From Phytophthora quininea (taxonomy: Eukaryota; Oomycota; Peronosporomycetes; Peronosporales; Peronosporaceae), in contig JAAVTG010000559.1 in assembly GCA_011947345.1 (NCBI GenBank), positions 558,001 through 622,000 on the forward strand: 64,000 bases of DNA, read 5' to 3'. The notes under the pieces were generated by a model that worked only from the letters and a program-made list of their open reading frames with translations, was not told the origin of the DNA and did no database searches. This document shows, in pieces, positions 20,396-31,047 of this stretch (positions are counted from its first letter, which is position 1; the number at the start of each line of letters is the position of its first letter). Position numbers and translations under genes: made by a program.

Positions 20396-22195
20396 TGACA
20401 CGATGCGCTCGTTAAATTTTCGGAATGTGGAATATATTATGGAAGTCGCGATTCTACTGGTCGATATTGGAGAGCCAGTGCGGCGTGGATTGGTGGAGGA
20501 GGAGACTGTTGTTGAGTTGCGAGTAGTTGGGCGTCGGGTGGTCTGGACTGGGAAGTGCTGAATGCACTCTGTTCCGGGCCTGGCGACCCTTGGGCAAGTT
20601 ACCACGACGAATTTGTATGTGATCAAATGTCTACCGTGAACGTATCCGGTAGCGTCTTGCCGTGAGCCCGACAATGTCCCCAACGGAGCTACAGCCCAAT
20701 ATACCCAGAGTCTAATCCTGAGATCTCACGCGATCCCGAGTCTCAGTCGATTATTCCTGAGATTCGGCCCGATAATCCCGAGATTCCCGATTTCCAGAAA
20801 TGGTGTTCCATATGGTGTTAAGTCCCGATGACGAAGATACTCTGAAGCCCAGGATGCCCGATCCCGGATCTCTGCGATTCCGACTTTCCGACTTTCCGAG
20901 TTTCCGAGCTGACAGTGGAAACTCGGATATACGATTCCAAGTACCGTGGCACAGGTGAAATTCTGAGAAGTCGACTTTACTTTTCTGAGTTTCCGAGTTC
21001 CTGGTTTGCCACTGCGAAGGATCGCCCGAGATCTTTTGAGATCTTTGCCGAAGGGTCACCTGCCGCCAAGGGTCGTTTGGGATCTTTGCTCGAAAGGGCA
21101 CCGCTGCCAAAGGTCGCCCTCAAGTGAGTGGCTGGCGACGCGCCGTGCCAGAAGCCATACAAAGACCAAATACAAGAAATCCACCATGCAGAGAATTAGG
21201 TACAAGATACTGCTAGAAGTGCGATGTTTTAACGTTAATCAGAGTTCTATTTGCCTGGAAAAGCACAAGTCGCCGCGGTCTTCGTGTCTTCGGTCGCCTT
21301 CACTGCTCCTCCGTACAAGACGCCACATCGACGCGCCCGACATTGGAGCGTGCGTGGGTCAAGGTCGTCTATAGCTGCGGACCAAGCATCACTGACGGCA
21401 GCCTCCGCTCGCCGCCCGTGGAACTCCACCCGTGTCAAGTTTAGTTGGGTGGGGGTCCTGGGCGTGCAGCGTCGAGGAGCAGATCCTCCCACTCATTTCG
21501 TGTGTTAGTTGGGTGGGAGATCTTGCTCTCGCTCATTTCATATTCCTGAGTTTCCGGATTCCCGGTTCTGCGGTCGGAGTCCTGAAGCCTGAGCGAAGAC
21601 TGCTGTGTGAAGCGCGGTACAAGTGTGAACCTGCAAGTGGATTGTCCCTGTTAAAGGGTGGTGCGCGTAACGTCGGGCACTCGGAGTTTGTCGGTTCTCT
21701 GAGTGTAGGCCCAACTGATATCGACTGAGGCCCTCTCCTCGGCCTTAAAGAACAAGGAGCTGCATATAAGTCAAGTGGAACTCTGACTTTTGTTATTACT
21801 ACTGTGTTTCTATTGGAATTGCACGTGGATCTCCGACTTTCTGGATATTGGAGTCCGGATTCCCGAGTTGCTGAGTTGCTGAGTTGCTGAGTTTCCGAGT
21901 TCCTGGATATTCGACCTGGGCGTCTCTCGGAGCTTGCTAGGCTTCTGGATTTCTGGATTTACGTCGGTCCAAGTAGCTCAAGTACATAACCTTCCCCAAC
22001 AGTCGACGGCGGTGGACGGTGCCCCGAGGTTAATCGAACCTCTAGGGATTGCACTAGGTACACGCCACCCGGAACTCTTCCCGGGATCCTGAGTTTCTGG
22101 ATTCCTGGGTGTCACGGTTCCGGGGTACTTCGATTTGCCTTCATATCCTGGGCCGCTATACACCCTGGGCGGAAAAAGGTTCACCACCTCGCCTC
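20396..22195. mobile_element. 1.8-kb insert nested in the hAT element (5-bp target duplication), type unclear
   Basis: ATGTT borders both sides (20391-20395 and 22196-22200) and the hAT reading frame is rebuilt by its removal. The insert starts TGACACGATG and ends CCTCGCCTC, so it has TG at one end but not CA at the other. It encodes nothing recognisable. Long parts consist of degenerate GAGTTTCCGAGTTCC / GATTCCCGAG units (20740-21010 and 21830-21920). A solo LTR or a non-autonomous element are both possible. Confidence 0.6.
20740..21010 (+). repeat. Degenerate short-unit repeat (GATTCCCGAG / TTTCCGAG)
   Basis: Irregular head-to-tail units of 8-15 nt built on CCCGAG, TTTCCGAG or CCTGAG. A clearer run occurs at 21865-21905, where GAGTTGCT is repeated three times and followed by GAGTTTCCGAGTTCCTGG. 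Confidence 0.6.
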
Positions 22196-24524
22196 ATGTT
22201 GACAGCGTATCCGCTATCAAATCAAACAGGCTTTGGGCGCCGAGGTCTTCTTCGTCGGACAGGGGGCAAAATGCTAGCAAGACAAAGCGGCGAGAGACGC
22301 ACTGAATGCTCTCATCGTAGCCCGGCTTCCTACTCCCTGGGTTGCTCACAGAGGGATCGTGGTAGACAGCCATGATGGCAATGAAGTGACGGCCACCACT
22401 CGACCAGCCATCGAGAACCAAGCAAAACTTTTTCTGGAAGCTTGGCCGCGATGATGTCGCGGACGTAGCCGTAGAGCAGATCGATGTGCTTTTGCAGTGT
22501 GTTGGCAGCGATGGGCGCCATGGCAGCGTTCTTGCGAACCAGAGCTCGCTCGCAAAAGCTAACAGGCATGCGGTCGAACACGCACCACTCGATCCAGCGG
22601 AAAATCTCGTTGGTCCGTTAGTCGGGCATAGTGAGCCCGAGCGGGTTGCCGCGGCGAAAAGCGGCTTCAGCAAGCTGTGGGTAGTCAGGATGCTTCTTGA
22701 GAAGGTGGTGCATCTGATTGGTATAGCCGTTCCCTTGCTTGTACACCTTGCCACACACGGTGCATTTCGCCTTGTTGGGTGTCTCCTGGATGAAGAGAAG
22801 CGAGCAGATGTCCTTGTTCGTGAAGTTCATGTCGACACGTGGAAAAACTTGGGGGCTGGAAGGCTATTGGGATGATTGCAAAATGCCGAATGAGCTCTAG
22901 AAGTTCGCAAACGTCTCGAGGAGCTTCTCTCGGGGTGTTACAACCAGTAGTTTTTGGTGGACAGTGTTGACCCCGTAATAACTCATAATATACAAAAAAT
23001 GGCAACATATTTTTTCGCCTTCCAATAAATAATGACATTCAAAGTATGCTATATTATCGAATATGATAATTCAAATTGCAGAGGCCTAAACAGGGAGATA
23101 TCATCTGGGTGCACGACTACCATTTACTACTGACTCCGAGTTACATTGTACGCAAGCTGAGAGCGGCCAATGTGGGCTTGTTTCTGCATGTGCCATTCCC
23201 GTCCTCTGAAGTGTTTCGCACGTTGTCGATGAGGAAAGAACTGCTGAGAGGGATGCTGAATGCGGACCATATTGGGTTTCATTTGTTCGAGTACGCGCGG
23301 CACTTCATGCCTGCGTGTCGACGCATTCTGGGGCTGAGCTATGAGCCAATTTTGCGAGGTCAATTGGGCATTGACTACGGTGGACGACGTGTTGCAGTCA
23401 CTTGCAGCCACATGGCTATTGATGCCTGGCGGATTGAGCAGACGCTAGCAAGTGCTTACGTCCGAGAAGCCGTTGTGGCACTGCGCCAAAAGTATCGAGA
23501 CAAGAAGATTTTCTCGGGGTGCGATACGATTGAGAGGCTAAAGGGTGTTCCGTTCAAAATGCTCTCCTTTGACGGGTTCCTCTCTCGGTGTCCAGATTTC
23601 ATTGGGAAGGCTGTGTTGATTCAAAAGGGCATCCATCGTCGCGGACGAATGACCGACTATCTTCAGAGTAAAAGGAAATTGAGCAGGCTGTAGAGGCCAT
23701 AAACCACAAGTACCGTGACGTTGCCAAGGGAATGTGGTGGACTACGAAGAGGTCGAGGAATTCCCGTACAAGGACCGCGTAGCACTTTGGCGCGTTAGCG
23801 ATGTACAGATCACGACTGTTCTTCGAGATGGACTCAACACGACGCCGTTCGAGTTTATCGCCACACACAAGTATGTCGTAGAGCTCATAACATTTTGCAT
23901 TTCTAGCGCTTATCTAATTCTTGTATGTTGTTTAGAACGTCCCCGGGCGTGTTGATCATGAGCGAATTCTCCGGAAGTAGCCGTCTACTTAGCGGCGCAC
24001 TAACAGTGAATCCGTGGGAGCTAGACCAAGTCATTGATGCACTTCGAGATGCAGTCTATATGCCGGCGAATGAACGCGAGCACCGACGACAATGTGACTT
24101 CCAGTTTGTGTCGTCAAATCCGCCGCAACGTTGGGCCCAGTGCGTCCTTACAGACATTGTGAACGCTCGGAAAAAGAAGAATCGTTTGTATACATGGGCA
24201 CAGGCTTTGGTTTAGACTTTCGTCTTATGGAAGTCAGCGCTCATTTCCGGGTACGTTGTAGTCTCGGTGTTGTGGTGCAGTCAATCCAGCTACTGACGTA
24301 CAACGGCTCGTTTTGCTCAGAAACTCACAGAGCAGGAAATCACGCCGGCGTATCGTACAAGTACAAACCGTGCTATTTTCTTAGATTACTATCGGACGCT
24401 AGCTCCGGATGTGTCGAAGCTAATGGGTGTACGCTGGCCTGACGTGCCTCTAAGTGCATTGGCCACGTTGGAGCAGCTCTGCAAGGATCCTCGAAACACG
24501 GTATTTATTGTAAGTGGATGTAAC

Positions 24525-25621
24525 TCAACGACCCCAGCGCCAGCACGTACAGCTCAGGCAGCGGAAGGCTGCGTGGTAGCAATCTTAGTGATAGATCCGC
24601 CGCTGGCGGCCGATCACTAGGCAACAGCCGAACGCGAACGCCCAAGATGAAGAAGAAGCGCCCCGAGTGGCGACGTCGCACCGATACCATCCAGGAGACG
24701 CAGCCGATGGATCTGATCGACACGCTGCCGCACACGTTTGTCGAGTCTTCCCCGAATGGGACCCCGTTCATCGTCAATATTTAACCTCTCGCTTGCTGGA
24801 TGTCAACCAGCTGGCGTCCGGGTGGCAGGAAGCGAGTACGTCGCTGTTTACCTGCTCACTGAGTTCATGGTATTTGTTGCTGTCCTACAATGTTCGACGC
24901 TCTCTGTAATAGCACAGGTCTCTCTTACTAGTATTACTTTGTGGCTTTCCTCTTTAGTTTGCTTTGACCACAGCACTTTTGATGGGATTCAACCAAGACG
25001 AAGGCATGGAGGTGATGGTAGTTGCTTGCGGCGTCGTTGACCATGGCGCGGCAAGCGTGTTCACAGTGGACAACGCTCCGGACAAGATGGTGGGCCATTT
25101 GAAGAACACGATCTGGCAATGAACCCGCGAACACTACTGCCATACGATGCCTGCGAGCTACGGTTGTTCCTTGGCAAGAAACACAAAACGGACACGACGT
25201 GGCTGGTGGCCGAGAGAGAGATGATATCAGGATGGCACGATACCAGCGAACTGATGAGACAGCAAAGCTTCAATATGCAGTTGGCGTTACGCGCCTACAT
25301 TGATGCAGATCTCGGATCTTGACGATGAAAAGAACGGCTTGCTGTTGTTCAACCCGCTGAAATGGGCCTTTTGCCTTTTCCAAAGCAGCTTCATCTTTTG
25401 ATCGGACGTGTGCTTGGAAGACAAAATGGAGATGCTACACCAAAGCATCATGGATGACGACAAGATAGCAAGTAAACTTTGCAGTGCTGCTTATTGCTGT
25501 CCAAAGCTCTCACAGGTATATCTCTTCTTATTTCTTCTTATTTCTTCGTCTTCTTGCCTCCTTTCTTGCCACCTTTCTTTTTACCTTCAGCTTTACGTGC
25601 TCGGTTGAGCTGCTGAAAAAC
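24525..25621 (+). repeat. Duplicated ~1.1-kb block, copy 2 (inserted at the TPS break)
   Basis: Copy of 10193-11283. Here the GPCR-TKL tail is in frame to its natural stop at 24781. The CRN-header remnant lies at 24982-25322 with the same internal frame break as in copy 1. The left junction abuts TPS coding sequence and the right junction abuts unrelated sequence after GAGCTGCTG. Confidence 0.9.
24982..25322 (+). pseudogene. CRN-like header remnant, copy 2
   Basis: Same content as 10651-10989 (VFTVDNAPDKMVGHLKNTI, then LRLFLGKK and TWLVAER). It keeps a slightly longer frame, ending LRAYIDADLGS. Because both copies share the break before NPRTLLPY, the decay came before the duplication. Confidence 0.5.
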
Positions 25622-25907
25622 TGTGGCGGTGCTCGACCGTTATCAACGGAAAGGCGAGAAGGATCTATAGTGAAGGGACTCGACGGAGGAGTCACTTCGA
25701 GAAAACCCCATAACCCACAAGAAAAACAATACATTTGTTTCCTAGCTACCCGACTTGGCGTTAACGAAGTCCGTCTAGTCGTCCAGCCACCGCTTCCTCG
25801 CGTGAACCCGTGCGACCGCAGAGTTGGGGACATTTCTACAGGAGTTGTCCGCCTGGGGAAAGGCCATCATATTTTGCAACATTGTAGCCTTTTCAGAGGT
25901 AGCCAAG

Positions 25908-26384
25908 ATGGAAGCAGAAGATGCTAAAGTGTACAACCTCGAGCGAGGACACCAGCCAATTCAGGAGAGCGAAATTGCGCAAGTTCGTGCTGTTCTGGGC
26001 GGCTTGGGAAATTTGGAGAACACGATCAATGACCTTCAACGAGATCAAACTCTCATGCTCGAGTCTGTTACAAAATTTGCTAACAGAACCGAACATCGGC
26101 AACAAGAAAACATGACAGAGCTCAGAGCTAATCAGGAGCTTCTACAACAAGTCATTGAGCAGCTCCAGAATTACGCAAAACATACAGAACCTCGGGAGAC
26201 TACACAGGAGGCTGTCATCACGCAACTGAAGGAAGAAGTTGCGGCGCTGCGTTCCCAGGTACAAGAGTTGCATTGCGAGCAGCAAATCCATCCCCCAATT
26301 CACTCCACTCATCGTCCGCTGTTCGAGGAGGAAAATATATCACTGCATCCACCATCTCATAAAGCAACTTCTCAATGTTCTTAA
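25908..26384 (+). CDS. Short coiled-coil ORF of unknown origin
   Basis: An ORF of about 158 aa from the ATG at 25908. Residues ~20-125 are strongly coiled-coil, with Leu/Ile at heptad spacing, many E and Q, and stretches such as LQRDQTLMLESV and QELLQQVIEQLQ. The last ~40 residues run into antisense Harbinger transposase DNA and are unlikely to be real protein. No family recognised. A gag-like fragment of a retroelement is one possibility. No promoter motif or conserved neighbour supports expression. Confidence 0.35.
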   Translation: MEAEDAKVYNLERGHQPIQESEIAQVRAVLGGLGNLENTINDLQRDQTLMLESVTKFANRTEHRQQENMTELRANQELLQQVIEQLQNYAKHTEPRETTQEAVITQLKEEVAALRSQVQELHCEQQIHPPIHSTHRPLFEEENISLHPPSHKATSQCS

Positions 26385-26856
26385 TGTAACGTGACGCCAC
26401 GGTTCGTGACATCCCCAGTTGAACCGCTGATCCTCCAATTCCATCTCCGTCTTGGCCACACCCGTTACCGTAGTATGTCAAAAGTACCGCTAGACCAAAA
26501 TCAAACTCGTATTGAGTATTTCTTCTCGGAAAACCATACATATTGTAGTACTGCGGTTCCAAAAACAAACACAGAGCATCGAATGACTCCGGTGTGCAAC
26601 GTAATGTCTTTCGATATGCCTTGGCTGATCTCTGGGCCTTCAATTGGGGATAGAAATCTGACCGAACAGTGATCTGCTCGCTGGGCGGCGCACGAAGGGA
26701 TCTCCAGTCCATTGTGCCAAACAGAGCACCAAGCATGATAAGAAGCAAAAACAGCAGCATGGCTTCATCATCATCGCTATCTGCAGCGTCTTCACCGTCC
26801 GATAGCATGCTCTCGTCATTACTCTGGGACATAGAAACATTGCTACACAGCGACAA
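26280..26856 (-). pseudogene. PIF/Harbinger-type transposase fragment
   Basis: The minus-strand frame begins with an acidic region (SDGEDAADSDDDEA), a hydrophobic segment, then DFYPQLKAQRSAKAYRKTL, LCLFLEP, and a helix-turn-helix-like GGSAVQLGMSRTVASRYI, ending DEWSELGDGF near 26285. This is the N-terminal part of a Harbinger DDE transposase. The catalytic part is missing because homology stops at the junction with the coiled-coil ORF. Only a relic. Confidence 0.6.
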
Positions 26857-26860
26857 AAGT

Positions 26861-28341
26861 TGTACGGCTTTCGACGCTTACATGGGCGCTCTCTGCCTCT
26901 GTTGTACTGTCAGCAACGCCGTCCATGGCTTCGTCTCCGTCTTCGACGATGCCTTGCACGCTCCAACGGCTGTCACTGGTGATCATGAGGCTGTAGACGG
27001 CACGACACGCGATCAGTGCTAGGACAGCTTTTTACTTGTGCGCTGTCAAAAGTTATCTCCGGCTCCAAAAGTTGGTCGTGAGGCTACTTTGTTTTTTCGA
27101 CTTTTTAGGCGGCGAAATCTCTGACTGCTTTTTGCAGCTGTCCCGTTTATGCAAAAACGTTATCAAGAAAAAGCGATCACTTTTTATTTGGATATCGCTC
27201 TTAGAAGACGTTGGTCAATACTAAATGGCATCAATGTACCTCGCTTCAAAACGAAAACGACAAATCCTGTCGGAACCGCGAGCAGCGACGACATCACCGT
27301 CGCCTCGAGAGAATCCGCGCTGCTACACAATCTTCGTCATTGTCGCAACAGCAACTCGACGAGCAGCATTTGGCACGTCAACATCGGCACCGCTGGACTC
27401 GTCCTCTAAACCAGGCAAACGAACACCTGGAAGCGTTAGCTTTCTTCCAGTGTTATAGAAGTAGTAAAATATATGCTCGAAATAACCGGTGCCTTGAGGC
27501 TCTAGTGGATCTGCTCTTCGTTTAAATTGCGGCGACTGGCTCAGGCAGTCCTTGCTACAGGTTCTCTGGTAGAACATATGCTTTAGTCGTGGAGAAATTC
27601 TTCCTGCGGCTACTGATACGTCTTCGGAATTCAATACTCCAGTCGGATGCTCGTACAGCGTGTATGCTGACTTCCGCCACATTATCAATCCGCTGAAGGT
27701 GGCCAACCTGGTTGGTTAGCCGCCAACCATGTCATTGATATAAGGTTGAGTGCCTCCGGCCCCATACTGTACTCTGCTGAACTTATGTGAGCACGAAACA
27801 GGCGAGTCCTGTATTGTGATGGCATACGGTAGAAAGGCAACGTGATGGTGAAGTTGAAGTGTGCAGAATGATTGCTGGGAGGTTCGTACCAGGTACGGTA
27901 CTCTAGTGTAGGCAGTAGCAACTTCAGCCTGGTAAACATGGCCATCATCGTACTCGAGGAGGCTGAGCACTTTGCTCGGAAGAGCTAACTAAAATGAACT
28001 CACTTTCCATTTCGCTTCGCATCAAGCACTCTCCACTACAACAAGCTAGCTACTCACTTCCAACTGTTTTTATTGACATCCACATTAACGTTGACAATCG
28101 AATAATCATAGCTTAATCGCCTCAAGGGTCCTTCTTCCATGTCAAGGGAGCATGAGGAAATGTCATAAACACTCGGCAGAGTCTCGTGGAATTCGTTGAG
28201 GCCCCAACCGATGATGAGCTCCTTCAAAATGCACTGCTAATTTATCTACCAACGCGCAGCTGAGCTCCATTACGTCGAATCGGCAATACCGTCGATAATA
28301 TCTCGATTGGGTTTCAAACCGCCAAAAGACACAATTGCTCT
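26861..28341. other. Anonymous repeat-like DNA without a supported gene
   Basis: Both strands hold open frames of 60-127 aa (for example minus 27323-27706 and 27685-27970) in different registers. Their composition is protein-like but no domain can be named. They may be fragments of older retroelements. No complete termini or direct repeats were found here by eye. Confidence 0.4.
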
Positions 28342-28350
28342 AGAGCAACA

Positions 28351-30393
28351 CAGGGGTCCGCACTTTGGGGTTGTGATTGCGAAATTGCCAACATTGTCAA
28401 TCACAATATGAGATTGTGCCGAGATCGACAATCACAATCTCGGATTTCCCCTAAGCCCTAAAAGGTTTTACTGCAGCTGGAGCCAATCAACCACGCTTAC
28501 ATTGCATTCCACCAACCATTTGCTTGAATCCGAGCCCACGAGGAAAACCTCAACGCGTTTTCGCGCCATTTCGGTCTGCAAAGCTTGTACTGAGAGATAG
28601 CTAGAGGTTGTTTCCTGACCATTAACCAATTTTCCACCTCCGAAGATAGCTACTGTACCAGCCGCACGCCATGAAGAACGCCGAGATTGTCAAGATACTC
28701 TACAAGAACCCCACACCAACGGAGAGAACGTGCACACTCTGCAACGAAGTGGCGAAGCAACGAAAGGGAGCCGGCTACAAGAACCTGATCACGCACTTGA
28801 AAAATCATCACGCAGGGTTTGAATCGGTCGCTGAGGAGTGTATGACTAAGAACTGCCCGCCAATTAGCACCATGTTTGTCCACAAAGACGCTGCTGATAC
28901 GTACGGTTGGGTGAAACTGGTTGCATTGAAGAATTTTCCCTTTTCGCACGTGGAAGACCCCATCATTCGTTCAGCTGTTTGCTACAAGTGGATGTGTGAG
29001 AAGACTTTGATTAAACGAATGGCTGCACTTGTTGAAGTCGTGGACCTCAAAATTTCCAGCGAGCTATCTGGCGAGAAGTTTGCTCTGGTGTTCGATGGCT
29101 TCACGGATTCTGCGGAGCATGCCCTCGCAATTTTTGCCACCACCAGAAAAGGCGTTCGGTTTTTAGCCTTTTCTCCATTTCAGGACGAAAGTTCGATGAC
29201 TGCTGCTGAGCATATTGCCTTTCTGGACGTGGTGTTGTCGCAGTACGGCATGCATCTCTCGGACATGGTCGCTATTGTCGCGGACAATATGGAGATTAAT
29301 AAAGCCATTTCTCGCAGGGTTGATGTGCCTTTTATTGGTTGTGCCGCCCATCGCTTTAACTTGGCTGTTCGTGAGCGTATTGCACCTCATATGTCGCTTA
29401 TCAAAAAGTGAGTGGCTTGATGAAAAAGCTTAAGACCGTGAAGCGCATCGCCACGCTGAAGACCGTCGGATGCGACTATAAACCCGTGCTATTACACGAA
29501 CTTCGCTGGAGCGGTTGCTACCGCATGCTACAACGATTCGAGGATTTTCGACCGTATCTGCACCACTGTCGTGATGATTGTGCTGTTGATCGAGACCTGC
29601 CAGACGATGTCAGCAAGGACGATATTCGCCGAATCGCCTTCGTGGACCTGATTCCCTCGGTGAGTGAGCAGAGAAAGATTGCTGGCCTCCTGGACGAGAT
29701 GACGGCGTTTGATGTCATCACTGGTAAACTCCAGCGCAACGACATGACTGTGGCCACGGTTCGCGACATTTTCGACATTGTACTAGACGACTACGATGGC
29801 ATGGAGAAGTATCTTGCTTCGGACGCGGATATTGTTGAGTCTGAAGCGTTTGAGAGCGGACTGGCTAAGATTCAAGCTGGCATGGAGACCTCCTTGTTGA
29901 GGAACGAGCGAAGAGCACTGCATCGACTCTCTGCTACTTCACCGGATCAAGCACCAGCAGCTCCTGCTGAGACAGCTGTAACAAGATCAAAGCGGAAACG
30001 CGCCGCTGATGCTCTCGATGAGAAGCTCAAGAAAAGACACGTCGGCGCAGGGGGCCATAGTCTAAGTATATCGACGCGACTTGGATTCCTGCGACCTCTG
30101 TAGTGGCTGAGCGCTTTTTCTCGACCGTGAAAAGAACTGTTGGGTATCTGAGGAAGAACCTTAGCCACGAAAACGTCGAGATGATCATATACTTGAAGCT
30201 GAACTGGGACTTAGTGACGCTTGCGGACTTGTCGAAGGCCATTGAGCGCGCTAACCACACTAGCGATGCAGTAGTTGTGTAGATATAGATAATATACTAC
30301 AATACCCAGGTCGGAGATTGATGAGATTGCAATATGAGATTGTTTCAGCCCGAAGCAGACAATCAATATACAATCTAAATTGTCGGACCTCTG
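28351..30393. mobile_element. hAT transposon, complete ends and target duplication
   Basis: The termini are CAGGGGTCCG on the left and the complement CAGAGGTCCG on the right. AGAGCAACA is duplicated outside each end (28342-28350 and 30394-30402), an 8-9 bp duplication as expected for hAT. The subterminal 80-100 bp on both sides repeat ATGAGATTG / CAATCACAATCT motifs, which look like transposase binding sites. Length 2.04 kb. Confidence 0.9.
28671..30282 (+). pseudogene. hAT transposase, nearly complete, two frame breaks
   Basis: The ATG at 28671 opens a BED zinc finger (CTLCNEVAKQ.. HLKNHH, residues ~18-50). Then follow the catalytic region (ALVFDGFTDSAEHA, MVAIVADNMEINKAI and GCAAHRFNLAV), which ends at a stop at 29409-29411. 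A second frame from 29408 continues the protein through a helical region to a basic tail (RSKRKRAADALDEKLKKR). A third frame (~30060-30282) holds the dimerisation segment VVAERFFSTVKRTVGYLR. The breaks look like single-base changes; otherwise domain content and length (~535 aa) match an autonomous hAT. Confidence 0.82.
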
Positions 30394-30402
30394 AGAGCAA
30401 CA

Positions 30403-31042
30403 CATCATTTGGATTCCTCAACGATAGATCTGATGCCACGAGATAAAGCAGCTTTGACGAAAAATTCAGCAAATTGTTAATCAACTCATTTTTATTCATT
30501 GATTCGTCTTTCTGCTTGGACGAGTCCTTGTAACAGAGTATTCTCGTTCTCCAGCCGTCCCCTTCGTGTCAGAAACACGTCTCTTTCGCTTTGATTACGG
30601 CCAAGTTCATGGCCACGTTTACGGACAAGTTGCTCAGAACGGCAATCAAACTAAACGGACAATACACTTTACAATTTGCCATCGCGCCCCAAGTCGGTTC
30701 CTCACCACAGTTCTCTTACATGTATCGTTGCGTCGCAGGTTCGTGTTCTGGCTCAGCCTTTTCGCCAGGCAAGTATGTGTAGAGCTCCTTGCGACTCGAT
30801 CCGAAAGAGCCTCCCAGTTGGGACGAAATCGCCAATCTCATGAGAACCCGCAGAAGCTCTCTGGGGTAGGACATTTCTGTACCTTTTGGAATGATAAGAT
30901 TAAAACTTCGGTACTTGTAGACTAGGAAATCACCCTGCCGATCTTGGAAAGGATTCAGGAAGCAATACGAAATGAAGAGTAGACGGTTCGGAGTAAAAGC
31001 GATTAATTTGCAATATACAGGAGTTTATCGCATTTTGACACG
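30403..31042. other. Host flank left of the first Gypsy element, no named gene
   Basis: A plus-strand frame at 30591-30782 reads TDKLLRTAIKLNGQYTLQF and stops, with an overlapping frame at 30566-30925. Neither matches a family I know. The sequence directly left of the element continues, after removal of the element, at 37522. Confidence 0.35.
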
Positions 31043-31047
31043 GGAAA

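Larger units (their letters stand above)
19448..22830 (-). pseudogene. hAT transposase remnants (BED finger, catalytic region, dimerisation domain)
   Basis: Read leftwards. A BED-type zinc finger lies at 22618-22830 (CTVCGKVYKQ..HHLLKKH). Middle parts are at ~22194-22581, in two frames. Then come the catalytic-region segment MIGDNCSVNQSIGRKVGAL at ~20290-20370 and the C-terminal hAT dimerisation domain (SNECERFFSQAKLVL) at 19448-20188. The gene is interrupted at 20396-22195 by another element; bringing the flanks together restores the frame between ADTLS and NRPWES. Additional frame breaks near 20160, 22330 and 22600 make it inactive. Confidence 0.8.
19380..23088. mobile_element. hAT transposon inside TPS with 8-bp target duplication
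   Basis: AACAGGGA flanks the element at 19372-19379 and 23089-23096. Removing the element plus one copy restores the TPS frame exactly (EQG then DIIW). The ends are imperfect inverted repeats sharing GG....TGCAAT (CTGGGTTTTGCAAT on the left, TAGGCCTCTGCAAT on the complement of the right). Length is 3.7 kb, of which 1.8 kb is a second insertion. Confidence 0.85.
18822..24516 (+). pseudogene. Trehalose-6-phosphate synthase/phosphatase, split by a hAT insertion and truncated at its 3' end
   Basis: GT20-type glucosyltransferase that makes trehalose 6-phosphate, fused to a HAD phosphatase part. The ATG at 18822 has context GCCATGG. The N-terminal half (MPVIIAANRLPVRLF to NQVFPHKICELYEQG) ends at 19379. 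After the insertion it resumes at 23097 with DIIWVHDYHLLL, HVPFPSSEVFR and GIDYGGR, then RDGLNTTPFEFIATHK. Two normal introns follow, 23871-23935 (65 nt) and 24251-24320 (70 nt). Frame breaks lie near 23645 and 24205. The HAD motif I reads LDYYRTLAP rather than DxDGT, losing the second Asp. Coding homology stops at TVFIVSG (24516), just before the copied block from the GPCR-TKL region. It cannot encode an active enzyme. Confidence 0.88.

Noticed and set aside
20396..22195. Solo LTR call for the inner insert
   Set aside because: One end has TG but the other ends CTC, not CA, and no partner element is in the window; left as an unclassified insert.
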